DNA of 64,000 bases from Microcaldota archaeon (GCA_021822165.1 JAKARM010000003.1:1-64000), one strand, 5' to 3'. Positions 52,451 through 60,690 are shown, numbered from the stretch's first letter. Numbers and translations are program-made. The notes: generated by a model from the sequence alone, not told the origin.

Positions 52451-54100
52451 ATGGCAACGATAACTTTTGATACCAAGGACCTTGTTGAGGAGTCGGGGGT
52501 CGGGGACCTCGATAGCGCGATAAACAAGATAGGGATGGAGATAAAGAGCGAGGAGATGGGCGAGATCTCGATAGACATAACGCCCAACAGGCCCGACCTC
52601 CTGGACATCACCGGGCTCGGGAGGGCGTTGGGCAACATTACGGGGAAAAGGATAAGGGAGGGGGGGCGATACGTTGTCAGGAAGGAACCGATAACGGAAG
52701 TGAAAGTTGGCAGGGGCGTAAAGGACGTCAGGCCGTTCATATCCGCAGTGGTGGCGAAAGGGATCGACCTTAAAGGCAACAGGCTCAGGTATCTCATAAA
52801 TTTCACGAACAAGATTGCAGACACTTATGGAAGAAGAAGGAAAAAGATAGCGGTCGGCATCCATGATTTCGACAAGATCAAGGGGCCATTGGTCTATGAC
52901 GCCAGGGCCGAAGGGAAGATCATACCGCTCGGAGACAGTGAAGAGATGGGATTCGGCAATGTCATGTCGATGCACGCGAAGGGGCGGGAATACCATGATG
53001 CGATAGCAATGGAGGGCAAAAAACCGAACAGGTACCCGATGATAAGCGATGCGGAGAAAACGATTGCACTGGTGCCGATAATAAATTCGGCAGGCACGGC
53101 GGTGACCGAGAGTACGCGCAATATACTGGTGGAGGTGACAGGGACATCGGAAAAGGGGATAGGCGAGATAGCGGACCTTCTGGCGTGCTCGTTCATGGAT
53201 GGCGGGGCCGAGGTGTATCCCGTAAACATCTCATATGAAGGAAGGAACAAGACAATTACTCCCGGGCTCAAGTACAGGGAGGTTACGATCAGGATGTCCG
53301 CCATAGATAAGACGGTCGGCCTGCACATCGATGGAAACGAGATAGTCAGATATGCGAACATGACGGGATACACCGCATCAAAACATGGAAAGGCCGTCAC
53401 ACTCAACGTCCCGCCATACAGGACGGATTTTCTGAACGAACAGGATGCAATTGACGACATAGTGATGGCCTATGGGTATGAGAATATAAACCCGGCGCCG
53501 ATCGCGGGCCACAGCATAGGGGTGCCCCACAGGGAAATGGAAAGATCCAACTCATTGGCTGAATTTGCCATAGGGCTTGGGTTTACGGAGGCGTTCAACC
53601 AATACCTTACCAATGAGAACAACGAATTTGTGAAGATGAGGAGGAAATACGACGAAAAAAAGGCCATAAGGACCGCTTACTCGAAAACGGAGTCGCTCAA
53701 TATGCTCAGGAGCTCGGTCCTCCCGTCGCTGCTCCAGAACCTGGGGATATCATCGCATGAAAAGCTGCCGCAGATGCTGTTTGAGATAGGCAGCGTTTTC
53801 AGCATCGATGGCGGGAAGGTATCGGAAAAGACAAGTATGGCATTGGTCAGCGAGCATGCGAAGGCCGATTTCTCGGAAATCAAGGGATATGTCGTCTCGC
53901 TTCTGGAGAGGTTGGAAATCAATGCAATGATAAAAGAGCACCAGGACGGTGCATTCATAGAAGGAAGATGCGCTGCGGTCGTCCGGAATGGGGCTGTTAT
54001 AGGGGTATTCGGCGAGGTGCATCCGGAGGTCCTGGCAAATTTCAAACTTGAGGAACCCGTAGTGGCAGGGGAAATAAGCTTCGGCAAGGCAGGGATATAG
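52451..54100 (+). CDS. pheT: Phenylalanyl-tRNA synthetase beta subunit
   Basis: A 549-residue archaeal-type beta subunit. It shows the B1/B5 region ISIDITPNRPDLLDITGLGRALG, the B3/B4 editing domain (RPFISAVVAKGIDL and FDKIKGPLVYDARAEG), and the catalytic-like core with PPYRTDFLNEQDAIDDIVMAYGY. It edits Tyr-tRNA-Phe and binds tRNA. It is 5 nt after pheS, with GGTA 6 nt before the ATG. The bacterial EMAP and FDX domains are absent, as is usual in archaea. Confidence 0.96.
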   Translation: MATITFDTKDLVEESGVGDLDSAINKIGMEIKSEEMGEISIDITPNRPDLLDITGLGRALGNITGKRIREGGRYVVRKEPITEVKVGRGVKDVRPFISAVVAKGIDLKGNRLRYLINFTNKIADTYGRRRKKIAVGIHDFDKIKGPLVYDARAEGKIIPLGDSEEMGFGNVMSMHAKGREYHDAIAMEGKKPNRYPMISDAEKTIALVPIINSAGTAVTESTRNILVEVTGTSEKGIGEIADLLACSFMDGGAEVYPVNISYEGRNKTITPGLKYREVTIRMSAIDKTVGLHIDGNEIVRYANMTGYTASKHGKAVTLNVPPYRTDFLNEQDAIDDIVMAYGYENINPAPIAGHSIGVPHREMERSNSLAEFAIGLGFTEAFNQYLTNENNEFVKMRRKYDEKKAIRTAYSKTESLNMLRSSVLPSLLQNLGISSHEKLPQMLFEIGSVFSIDGGKVSEKTSMALVSEHAKADFSEIKGYVVSLLERLEINAMIKEHQDGAFIEGRCAAVVRNGAVIGVFGEVHPEVLANFKLEEPVVAGEISFGKAGI

Positions 54101-54189
54101 TTATAGCGTGCTGACGCACGGAAAGGCGGCAGGTTTTTTATGGCAGAAGCCGTAACAGGTATTGATTAACATAGATATAGGGCATCAGC

Positions 54190-55626
54190 ATGGTGGATAA
54201 GATTAACGATTTTGTATGGGAGGTAAAAAGGGACGCTGACGCAGAGATGAATGTCCCTGTCAGGATATACGCCAATGAGACCATAATCAAGGCGATGCAG
54301 AGGGACAGGACCCTTAAGCAGGCGGTCAACGCAGCAAAACTGCCAGGAATCGAAAGGCAAATGCTGGTCATGCCCGACGGCCACGAAGGATATGGGTTCC
54401 CGGTAGGGGGGGTTGCAGCGTTTGGCGCGGATGACGGAATAATATCCCCGGGGGCCATAGGGTTTGACATAAATTGCGGAGTGCGTTTGATAAGAACGGA
54501 GCTGAAGGCGAGCGAGATACGGGGCAAGATGGGCCGCCTGATGGATGCGCTGTTCAAGAACATACCCAGCGGGGTCGGCAGCAAACTGAATACGGGATTT
54601 ACCTACAGGGACCTTGAAGGGGTATCGGTGGAAGGGGCATCGTACGTGATAGGGAAAGGGTACGGGTCAAAGGAGGATATAAACCGCATAGAGGAAAACG
54701 GCAGGATGGAAGGGGCAAACCCGGACGACGTAAGCGCAATGGCCAAAAAGCGGGGAGTGAAACAGCTTGGCACACTTGGCGCAGGAAACCATTTCCTAGA
54801 GATCCAGAGGGTGGAAAGCGTAAACGACGAAATGACCGCAAAGGCATACGGGATCGAGAAGGATTCAGTGGTGGTGATGCTCCATACGGGGTCCAGGGGA
54901 TATGGCCACCAGGTATGCAGCGATTACCTCAAGGTGCTGTCCGACTACCAGAGGAGCAAGAACATCAAGCTGCCGGATCCTGAACTGAGCTATGCGGAGG
55001 TCGGATCGAAGGAGGCCGAAAGCTATCTCGGCGCCATGCGGTGCGCAGTTAATTTCGCATTCGCGAACAGGCAGATGATGACCCACCTGGTGAGGAAGAG
55101 CTTCGAGGAGGTGATGGGAAGGAAGGCGGAGGATATGGGGATGGATCTCGTATACGATGTCGCCCATAATATCGCAAAGCTCGAGGAGCACGAAGTGGAC
55201 GGGAGGAGAAAGAAGCTCTACGTGCATAGGAAGGGGGCAACAAGGGCATTCGGGCCAGGGAGAAAGGAGGTACCGGACATATACAGGAAGTACGGGCAGC
55301 CAGTATTGATACCCGGAAGCATGGGAACAGCAAGCTACGTGCTTGCCGGGAGGGAGGAGGCGATGGAAAACACGTTCGGGTCGTCGTGCCATGGGTCGGG
55401 GCGGGTCATGTCAAGGCACCAAGCCATCAGGGAGATACCGGCATCGAAGACGCTGGAGGACCTGAAGAGGAAATCTATCGAGATAAGGATAAGGAACAAG
55501 CAGCTCGTCAGCGAGGAGGCGGAAGGGGCATACAAGAATGTGGACGACGTCGTATCGACAATAGAAAATGCAAGGATATCAAACATAATCGCAAGGCTCG
55601 TGCCGCTCGGAGTCGCGAAAGGATGA
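54190..55626 (+). CDS. rtcB: RNA-splicing ligase RtcB
   Basis: A 478-residue GTP- and Mn-dependent ligase that joins 2',3'-cyclic phosphate or 3'-phosphate ends to 5'-OH. Visible landmarks are DGHEGYGFPVGGVAAFG, DINCGVRLI (metal Cys), GAGNHFLEIQ, LHTGSRGYGHQVC, and SCHGSGRVMSRHQA around the guanylated-His region. It seals tRNA exons after intron cutting, which fits with the tRNA-Ser insert in this window. It has no intein and no Archease neighbour. Confidence 0.96.
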   Translation: MVDKINDFVWEVKRDADAEMNVPVRIYANETIIKAMQRDRTLKQAVNAAKLPGIERQMLVMPDGHEGYGFPVGGVAAFGADDGIISPGAIGFDINCGVRLIRTELKASEIRGKMGRLMDALFKNIPSGVGSKLNTGFTYRDLEGVSVEGASYVIGKGYGSKEDINRIEENGRMEGANPDDVSAMAKKRGVKQLGTLGAGNHFLEIQRVESVNDEMTAKAYGIEKDSVVVMLHTGSRGYGHQVCSDYLKVLSDYQRSKNIKLPDPELSYAEVGSKEAESYLGAMRCAVNFAFANRQMMTHLVRKSFEEVMGRKAEDMGMDLVYDVAHNIAKLEEHEVDGRRKKLYVHRKGATRAFGPGRKEVPDIYRKYGQPVLIPGSMGTASYVLAGREEAMENTFGSSCHGSGRVMSRHQAIREIPASKTLEDLKRKSIEIRIRNKQLVSEEAEGAYKNVDDVVSTIENARISNIIARLVPLGVAKG

Positions 55627-55765
55627 GGGTTATAGCGTCACCTAAAAGTTTTACAATAGATCATGGAGTTCCGTTATTAGAAGAGAGGATCCAAAAACAG
55701 TCAGAAGTATGGCGGTGTTGCTGCCGGCAGGGGCATTTTTACCTGCCTATGCGGTTATTGGGCTT
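55627..55765. other. Convergent intergenic gap
   Basis: No gene or clear terminator is seen between the RtcB and Pop5 genes. Confidence 0.4.
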
Positions 55766-56104
55766 TCAAAGGGCATTATGACCGTCTAAGGTTGGGATTT
55801 TCTTCACCAATGCCTTTATCGTTCCCGAGCTCTTCAGCGTCCAAAAGGCAGTATCGGCATTGTCGAACCGCTTCATGAGCGCGAGGGCGAGGATGGAATC
55901 CTCCAGCCCCTCAAAATTCACCTTGAGGATTAACCTCTTCGGATCGAGAAAACGCATTATCCGCGGGTTCACCCTGTGGTAATTCATCTCTCCGACAAGG
56001 AACCTTATCTTCCTGTAGAACTCGCGTTCCAGGTTGGATACCGACTCAATGTTCGTCTCCCTGCTTGTCTCGACAAGAAGGTATCTCGACTTTTTTCTCA
56101 TCAT
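55766..56104 (-). CDS. rnp2: Ribonuclease P protein Pop5 (Rnp2)
   Basis: A 112-residue alpha/beta protein with the Pop5 opening RKKSRYLLVETS and the core NPRIMRFLDPKRLILKVNFEGLEDSILALALM. With Rpp30 it supports the catalytic RNA in pre-tRNA 5' processing. The ATG immediately follows the Rpp30 stop and has GGTA 5 nt upstream, so the two subunits are made from one message, the usual archaeal order. Confidence 0.88.
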   Translation of the reverse strand: MMRKKSRYLLVETSRETNIESVSNLEREFYRKIRFLVGEMNYHRVNPRIMRFLDPKRLILKVNFEGLEDSILALALMKRFDNADTAFWTLKSSGTIKALVKKIPTLDGHNAL

Positions 56105-56623
56105 TCAGATACCGATAATTTTTTTATTCAGCGTGTTGAGGCTGTACTTTGCATATTGCCTGTCTGCGCCAATCATCCTTGAAACCTCTATCATCTGCGG
56201 TGCGGAAAGAAGCTGGTCGATGGAACTTGCCATGCTTGCGAATGAGACCTCGATATCCAGCGAGCGGGCATGCTTCATGATATTTCCGGCACGGTATACG
56301 TTCTTAGAGCGCTCGCCTGCTTCGGTGAGTGTTATTGCGCCGAGGGGGATCACCAGCATGCAGTGGTTGACCCTCATCGCCTCCATGAGCTTTTTGTCTA
56401 TGTAGAGATCGGCGATTGCGACCGCCCCCACCCCCCTGCGGACATGCTCGAGCAGTTTGTCCTTTTTGGTCCCGTATGCCAGCCGTGCGCCATAGTTGTT
56501 CTTCTCGTCGGCATATGCGACCTCGAAATCGGCCCCGGAAATGGATATCCTCTTGAAGCCAAGGCGACGGGCCAGGCCGTCCGTCAATTCGCATCCCCGT
56601 CCGGCTATGTCATAGAAATCCAA
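56105..56623 (-). CDS. rnp3: Ribonuclease P protein Rpp30 (Rnp3)
   Basis: A 172-residue protein with a PHP-like TIM-barrel pattern; MRVNHCMLVIPLGAITLTEAGERSKNVYRAGNIMKHARSL covers the conserved Rpp30 core. It partners Pop5 in RNase P. The start is TTG 56623 with GGTG exactly 5 nt upstream. It is slightly short for the family (usually 200-230 residues), with a reduced C-terminus. Confidence 0.9.
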   Translation of the reverse strand: MDFYDIAGRGCELTDGLARRLGFKRISISGADFEVAYADEKNNYGARLAYGTKKDKLLEHVRRGVGAVAIADLYIDKKLMEAMRVNHCMLVIPLGAITLTEAGERSKNVYRAGNIMKHARSLDIEVSFASMASSIDQLLSAPQMIEVSRMIGADRQYAKYSLNTLNKKIIGI

Positions 56624-56632
56624 TGCAACACC

Positions 56633-57841
56633 TCAAGCGACATCCTGTTTTGCCGTGCCGAATATCTCCCTCTCAAGCACCTCCTTCGTCTTTTTCTGCG
56701 GAATCAGGAGCTTGACGAGCTTTGTATGCCCCCGTATGCCCTTCCCGGATTCGTACGAAGCTATGAGCCCTTGCAGCTGCAGCTCTGAAAGGTACTTGCG
56801 GTACCACCTTTCGCTCTTCGCCTCCTTGTGCAGGCTGTCCGAGATCGACTTGTACCTGTTGTATATCTCGCCGCTGAATAGGTATGTATCGACCCCGTCA
56901 GTCAGCTTCTTGTATGTGCCTCCGCTCAAGGTCAGCAGCACTATCGAGTAGAGAACCATCTTCTGATGCTCTGGGAGCGTCGATATCAGGTCGTATATGA
57001 TCTCGTTCTCCGATATGCGGAGGGCTTCCTCCGCCTCTTTCATGCCTATGGTCGTGGATCCGGAATCTTCGGCAAGCTCTCCCGCCTTCGAGAGGATCTT
57101 GAGCGAAAACCTTGCATCCCCGCCCTCCCTCGCCGCACCTGCTGCGACATAGTGCAATATGTCGTCCCCGATCACGCCCGCCTTGAAACAGGCCATGGCC
57201 CTGTCCTTTATTATAGCATATACCTCGTTGGCGTTGTATGGGGAGAAGACGAGCTCGGACTCGTACAGGGTCGACAGGCTTCTGGGATCGAGATCCTCTT
57301 TGAAGGTGATCTTGTTGGCGACACCGATGAGAGCGACCCCGCCTGCGCGGATGTCGCTGTTTATCCTAGTAAGCGTATATATCAAGTCGTCAAGATCCTT
57401 GACTATGTCTACCTCGTCCAATATTATTATCAGGGTCTTGTTGTCCTCCTCTATCCAGTTGGTGAGCTTCTCGTACAGGTCGACGGTCCCATACCCCCTT
57501 CTGGCATATGTAGGCATGTGATCGTTTATCACCTTGTTCAATACCCTGAACCTGGAGTTGTATATCCTGCAATTAACATAGGATATCCTTGCAGAGGTAT
57601 TGGGTATGCTCCTTATCTCCCCAGCAACATAGAGGACACAGGAGGTCTTGCCTGTCCCCGTCTTGCCGTAGAGGAACAGGTTCCTGCCCTTTTCCCCTTT
57701 TAGCGCAGGGGCTATGGCCTTTTCTATGTTGCCTATCTCCGCCTCCCTGAACAGCAGCCGCTTAGGCATATAATGAGGGGACAGTATCTCCCTGTTGGAA
57801 AAAATGTTGGATTCTACAAGGAGATCTTTTAATGGGGGCAT
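56633..57841 (-). CDS. cdc6: Origin recognition/replication initiator Orc1/Cdc6
   Basis: A 402-residue AAA+ initiator. Walker A is YGKTGTGKTS near residue 58, Walker B IIILDEVDIVKDLDDLIYTL near 143, sensor 1 VALIGVANKI near 175, and a C-terminal winged helix (from about 320) binds origin repeats. Archaeal origins often lie beside this gene. The 102 nt upstream (57842-57943) show no recognisable ORB repeats, so an origin is not called. It stands directly upstream of the RNase P genes. Confidence 0.95.
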   Translation of the reverse strand: MPPLKDLLVESNIFSNREILSPHYMPKRLLFREAEIGNIEKAIAPALKGEKGRNLFLYGKTGTGKTSCVLYVAGEIRSIPNTSARISYVNCRIYNSRFRVLNKVINDHMPTYARRGYGTVDLYEKLTNWIEEDNKTLIIILDEVDIVKDLDDLIYTLTRINSDIRAGGVALIGVANKITFKEDLDPRSLSTLYESELVFSPYNANEVYAIIKDRAMACFKAGVIGDDILHYVAAGAAREGGDARFSLKILSKAGELAEDSGSTTIGMKEAEEALRISENEIIYDLISTLPEHQKMVLYSIVLLTLSGGTYKKLTDGVDTYLFSGEIYNRYKSISDSLHKEAKSERWYRKYLSELQLQGLIASYESGKGIRGHTKLVKLLIPQKKTKEVLEREIFGTAKQDVA

Positions 57842-57943
57842 GTTAACACGCAGAGAGAACGTTTAGGATAATGTCCTTTACATCTTTAAAGCGTTTATCC
57901 TTTTTGGACGGATTATAGACTCCATAACGCAACAGGTCATGCC

Positions 57944-58489
57944 TCAGTGCACCGATAGGTACTCCTTCAGTTTGAGCAACGCCTCTGCCCTGGCAGGGAG
58001 TGGCGTTTGGCTGTCGCGCGACAGTTCCGCCATGGTGCGCGTGCTCCCGTCGGGCACGAATATTGGGTTCCATCCAAACCCCTCGGGGCCCCGGGGTTTG
58101 GCAGTTATGGTGCCCGTAGTCTTTCCGATGAACGGCTTTATGCCGCTTTCGTCGCAAAAACAGACGGCCACCTTTACGTACGCAGTCCTGTCGTCGAAGG
58201 CGTCCAATATCCTGCAAAGTCCGTCGGTCCCGATCGAATCGTACGCCCATTTTATGAAGGCTCCCGGAAATCCGTTAAGTGCGTTGAAAAAAAGCCCCGT
58301 GTCCTCTACGAACAGGGGCTTGTTGACATGGGCGTATGCCCTTGCAGCCTTGTCCATGGCCACCGCCATAGGGTCAAGGGATTGGATCTCTTTTATGTCT
58401 ACAGAGACATTGGAGAGCTCCATGCCCATTATCGACTCTGCCTCTGCAAGTTTGGACAGGTTGGAAGTCACGAAAAGGGGAAGCGCCAT
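57944..58489 (-). CDS. rdgB: RdgB/HAM1-type XTP/dITP pyrophosphatase
   Basis: A 181-residue house-cleaning nucleotidase. It has the N-terminal VTSNLSKLAEAESI, PLFVEDTGLFFNALNGFPG around the catalytic Asp, and GFGWNPIFVPDGSTRTMAEL. It hydrolyses non-canonical purine triphosphates before they enter DNA or RNA. The larger part of the overlapping 135-residue ORF in another frame is a shadow. It sits between the initiation-factor genes and cdc6. Confidence 0.93.
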   Translation of the reverse strand: MALPLFVTSNLSKLAEAESIMGMELSNVSVDIKEIQSLDPMAVAMDKAARAYAHVNKPLFVEDTGLFFNALNGFPGAFIKWAYDSIGTDGLCRILDAFDDRTAYVKVAVCFCDESGIKPFIGKTTGTITAKPRGPEGFGWNPIFVPDGSTRTMAELSRDSQTPLPARAEALLKLKEYLSVH

Positions 58490-58498
58490 GCTGCCACA

Positions 58499-58837
58499 TC
58501 ATATATGTTCCAGGAGCCCCGACTTCTTCAGTACGTCGGAATCCATCTTGCTGTACCTCCACACTATATCCCCCTTCTTGTCGCTCTGCACGACCCATGG
58601 CCGGACTATCACGAGATCGTCCATCTTTATCCAGAACATCCTCTTGTACTTCACAGGTATCGTGCACACGCGTTCGTTCCCGTCATTGCACCGGACTAGG
58701 AAGTTGGTTGCCCCTCCGGCCTTGGCTACAAGCCCGACCACCTCGCCCTTCGCCGGCATCCTGGTCCTGTGCTCGGCCCCTTCCGACTCGCCCCGGCGGG
58801 AATAGCCTCCCGGTTTTTTGCCCTTATACCACCCCAT
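58499..58837 (-). CDS. eif1A: Translation initiation factor aIF1A
   Basis: A 112-residue OB-fold factor from ATG 58837 (GGTG 5 nt upstream; the ORF track adds 14 residues from within the upstream gene). It matches aIF1A: GEVVGLVAKAGGATNFLVRCNDGNERVCTIPVKYKRMFWIKMDDLVIV. It promotes start-site selection on the 30S subunit. Placed 8 nt after the aIF2-beta gene, as part of an initiation-factor operon. Confidence 0.95.
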   Translation of the reverse strand: MGWYKGKKPGGYSRRGESEGAEHRTRMPAKGEVVGLVAKAGGATNFLVRCNDGNERVCTIPVKYKRMFWIKMDDLVIVRPWVVQSDKKGDIVWRYSKMDSDVLKKSGLLEHI

Positions 58838-58845
58838 TGACACAC

Positions 58846-59262
58846 CTAATAACTCTTGACCCCGTACCTTGCACCGCATGCCTCGCAGACGAATATGGAC
58901 ATGCCGCGTCCTGCCGCTTCGAGATGCGAATCCGGCTTATGGCACTCCTTGCAGATAACATAGACCTCGAAGAACCGCTTTATCCTGTGGTCTATTTCTG
59001 CATTCGTGAACCTGCCGTTGATTATGAACCTCTGGTCCTCGACGTCTATCGGCACGCCAAGCTCCCCGCTGAGGTACCTCGCTATTTCCTGCAGCTTCCT
59101 CCTCGCCTTGTCGGCTATGAGCGCCGCATTCCTAACCACTGTCTTGCTCCCTTGGATCAGAACGTCGGCCTCAGGTATCACGAAATCGGACTTTTCCGCA
59201 GACCTTTGGGGCATCTTTGAAAATGCCGCATCTAGAAGTTCATTATACTCATCGTCACTCAA
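58846..59262 (-). CDS. eif2b: Translation initiation factor aIF2 beta subunit
   Basis: About 138 residues. I favour TTG 59262 (protein begins SDDEYNELLDAAF) because GGTG lies 6 nt upstream; the ORF track uses GTG 59274. The alpha/beta core (KLQEIARYLSGELGVPIDVEDQRFIINGRFTNAEIDHRI) and the C-terminal zinc motif CKECHKPDSH...CEACGARY are typical. It is part of the factor that delivers initiator tRNA. With aIF1A it heads the minus-strand cluster down to Pop5. Confidence 0.94.
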   Translation of the reverse strand: MSDDEYNELLDAAFSKMPQRSAEKSDFVIPEADVLIQGSKTVVRNAALIADKARRKLQEIARYLSGELGVPIDVEDQRFIINGRFTNAEIDHRIKRFFEVYVICKECHKPDSHLEAAGRGMSIFVCEACGARYGVKSY

Positions 59263-59359
59263 AAGAAACACCACGTACAGGAAGATTGCGGATTATGCGG
59301 ATGCCGTCAATAACAATCCGGCGCCGGAGCGCAATCCAATATAGTATATTTTAATAGGG

Positions 59360-59376
59360 GGCTTATTATATTTTTT
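59360..59376 (+). promoter_or_regulatory. TATA-like element ahead of candidate ncRNA 1
   Basis: GCTTATTATATTTTTTG lies about 25 nt before a G+C-rich structured stretch. On the minus strand it could also serve the aIF2-beta gene (about 100 nt away). Confidence 0.4.
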
Positions 59377-59387
59377 GCTGTGAAGGG

Positions 59388-59560
59388 GCGGGGTGAGGGA
59401 ACGGTTCCGGAAAAGGGTTCCAGAATGGGACCGCCTGCCAGGGCAGTGTCGGAATGCGCTTTGGCGTATTGCGGCGCACCCCGTTCTGCCGGAAGCAAAA
59501 CCATATGGACCGAAAGCAGTTTGCACAGTTTACGGAGGAATGCCGCATTAGAACTCCGGC
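59388..59560 (+). ncRNA. Candidate structured ncRNA 1
   Basis: No ORF has protein-like features. The stretch can fold: CGGGGTG near its 5' end pairs with CACCCCG about 85 nt downstream, enclosing a CTGC/GCAG hairpin and a GCGC/GCGC stem. It follows a TATA-like element and is part of a cluster with the SRP RNA. I checked for RNase P core sequences and did not find them. Ends are approximate. Confidence 0.35.
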
Positions 59561-59570
59561 AGATGCAAAA

Positions 59571-59580
59571 GGTATATATA
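59571..59580 (+). promoter_or_regulatory. TATA box ahead of candidate ncRNA 2
   Basis: GGTATATATA lies about 25 nt before a second structured, non-coding stretch. Confidence 0.45.
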
Positions 59581-59599
59581 CAGAGGTAGCAGCATATTA

Positions 59600-59755
59600 G
59601 GGTAGAATATCCCGACGTGCATCGAAGGCAGATGGCCGCATCCAGGCAGATGCAGGGCCCATCACTTTACAACAAAGGCAGAGGCATCCAAGGCCGCAAG
59701 GAAATTGCTGGCTGGAGGAGCCATATTCTGCCGCAACTCCGCATACCGTGTACAA
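59600..59755 (+). ncRNA. Candidate structured ncRNA 2, possibly H/ACA-like
   Basis: Two successive hairpin units can be drawn. The first includes GGGTA/TATCCC and GCATC/GATGC stems and ends before ACAACA (59669-59674). The second is closed by GGCAGA/TCTGCC (59677-59682 with 59727-59732) and followed by ACA (59752-59754). Two hairpins each trailed by ACA recall an archaeal H/ACA guide RNA. I see no clear kink-turn, so this is tentative. Confidence 0.3.
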
Positions 59756-59764
59756 GGAGAATTA

Positions 59765-59777
59765 TTTTATAATATAG
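59765..59777 (+). promoter_or_regulatory. TATA box of the SRP RNA gene
   Basis: TTTTATAATATAG lies about 25 nt before the inferred 5' end of the 7S RNA, which is the canonical spacing. Confidence 0.65.
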
Positions 59778-59792
59778 CAGATAAACCAAGTT

Positions 59793-60055
59793 GTGGCGGA
59801 TAGGCCGGGAAGCTAAGGGTTTCCCATACGCAGATCCCTTTATGGCGGGCCAATGCCTGGGGCGTATCATGCGGGGACGCGAGCCCTGGACTGAAGCGAT
59901 GTGGCTTTGCCCTGGGGGATGGTTAATTATGTGAATCGGGCCAGGCCGGAAGGAGCAACCCTAAGCATAACTTCGCCATGCTTCCAGGATACAGGGCTGA
60001 GCAGAGGACCAGCAAAGCTTTCATCCCCGGATGATGCAATACTGGCTTCCGCCAC
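59793..60055 (+). ncRNA. ffs: Signal recognition particle 7S RNA
   Basis: About 263 nt. The SRP54-binding hairpin of helix 8 is intact: CCAGGCCGGAAGGAGCAA, with the GGAA tetraloop at 59948-59951. The 5' end GTGGCGG pairs perfectly with the 3' end CCGCCAC, giving the archaeal helix 1 that closes the Alu domain. The 5' Alu motif region (TAGGCCGGG) follows. The RNA with SRP19 and SRP54 targets ribosomes making membrane and secreted proteins, which are numerous in this window. It is preceded by a well-placed TATA box and followed 10 nt later by tRNA-Ser. Confidence 0.9.
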
Positions 60056-60065
60056 ATCCAGATAT

Positions 60066-60164
60066 GCCGGAGTCGCCTAGAGGTACCATATGGCTCTAAA
60101 GGGCGGCGGCTTGCTAAGCCGTTTGGCTTTACAGCCTACGTGGGTTCGATTCCCACCTCCGGCG
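60066..60164 (+). tRNA. tRNA-Ser (GCU) with extra ~13 nt in the D-loop
   Basis: A type II tRNA. The acceptor stem GCCGGAG/CTCCGGC, anticodon stem-loop GCGGC-TTGCTAA-GCCGT (anticodon GCT), long variable arm with GGCT/AGCC, and T-arm GTGGG-TTCGATT-CCCAC are all sound. The discriminator is G and CCA is not encoded. The D-stem (GCCT with GGGC) encloses 22 nt, where 8-10 is normal. Removing about 13 nt (for example CCATATGGCTCTA) restores AGAGGTAAA and the usual length of 86 nt. The insert is self-complementary with its flank (TAGAG/CTCTA). It is probably a small non-canonical intron; RtcB is encoded nearby. Confidence 0.9.
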
Positions 60165-60296
60165 TCTTGTTTGACGAAGCAGTAGGGAACTAGCGAGCAG
60201 TCAATTCGGAGATCTACTGAACCCCTATATCTCCAAGGCACACATGCTAATCCTTCAACAACTACGACACAGCCCTCTTGGACTCCTTCGCAGGAT

Positions 60297-60671
60297 GTGG
60301 GCGCACTTTCCCCACAGACCATCGCAACAGATAATATGCCGTTAGCACTACCCACGCCAGGAACGGCAGGGCAATCGATGATGCCACTTGCTGGGCAGAA
60401 TAATGTAGGGAATATTGGTCAAATGTACCCACTAACAACCACACAAGGAACAAACCAATATACAAATACAGCTCAAACTTCTTCAAACAATCAACCATTC
60501 TTTCTATTTAATCCAGCTTTCTATGAAGCTGTGCCAGGCGATATTGCCTCCACCGCAGCCAACCTCGCCAAATCTCTTGGCTCAATACCAGGCTACACGC
60601 CAGGCGGTGCGCCGACAGCGGGAGGGCAGTTCCCTTATAATTATCCTTATGGACAGACAAGTATAAAATAA
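60297..60671 (+). CDS. Low-complexity Asn/Gln/Thr/Pro-rich ORF, possibly a gene fragment
   Basis: A 124-residue ORF from a GTG; the frame is open further upstream to about 60186 without a good start, so it may be the 3' part of a larger gene cut by recombination beside tRNA-Ser. Composition (Asn, Gln, Thr, Pro, Gly; ending FPYNYPYGQTSIK) and A-rich codons are unlike neighbouring genes, suggesting foreign origin, perhaps viral. The minus-strand ORF 60262-60498 looks like a two-helix membrane protein but is probably its antisense shadow. No family is recognised. Confidence 0.4.
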   Translation: MGALSPQTIATDNMPLALPTPGTAGQSMMPLAGQNNVGNIGQMYPLTTTQGTNQYTNTAQTSSNNQPFFLFNPAFYEAVPGDIASTAANLAKSLGSIPGYTPGGAPTAGGQFPYNYPYGQTSIK

Positions 60672-60690
60672 GATATAATAACCGTACCGG

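Noticed and set aside
57842-57943. Possible replication origin upstream of cdc6
   Set aside because: Only 102 nt, without recognisable ORB-type repeats or a strong A+T unwinding tract.
57843-58250. 135-residue minus-strand ORF at the rdgB-cdc6 junction
   Set aside because: Mostly overlaps rdgB in another frame, where rdgB shows all family motifs. The short non-overlapping part has no features.
59388-59560. RNase P RNA ahead of the SRP RNA
   Set aside because: A GAGGGAA segment recalls the 5' core, but no 3' partner of the AGAA-GGCTTA type is present.
60262-60498. Minus-strand ORF resembling a 78-residue two-helix membrane protein
   Set aside because: It is antisense to an Asn/Gln/Thr/Pro-rich ORF, whose complement naturally gives Val, Leu, Trp and Cys codons. 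It lacks a ribosome site, and the plus-strand ORF extends well beyond it.
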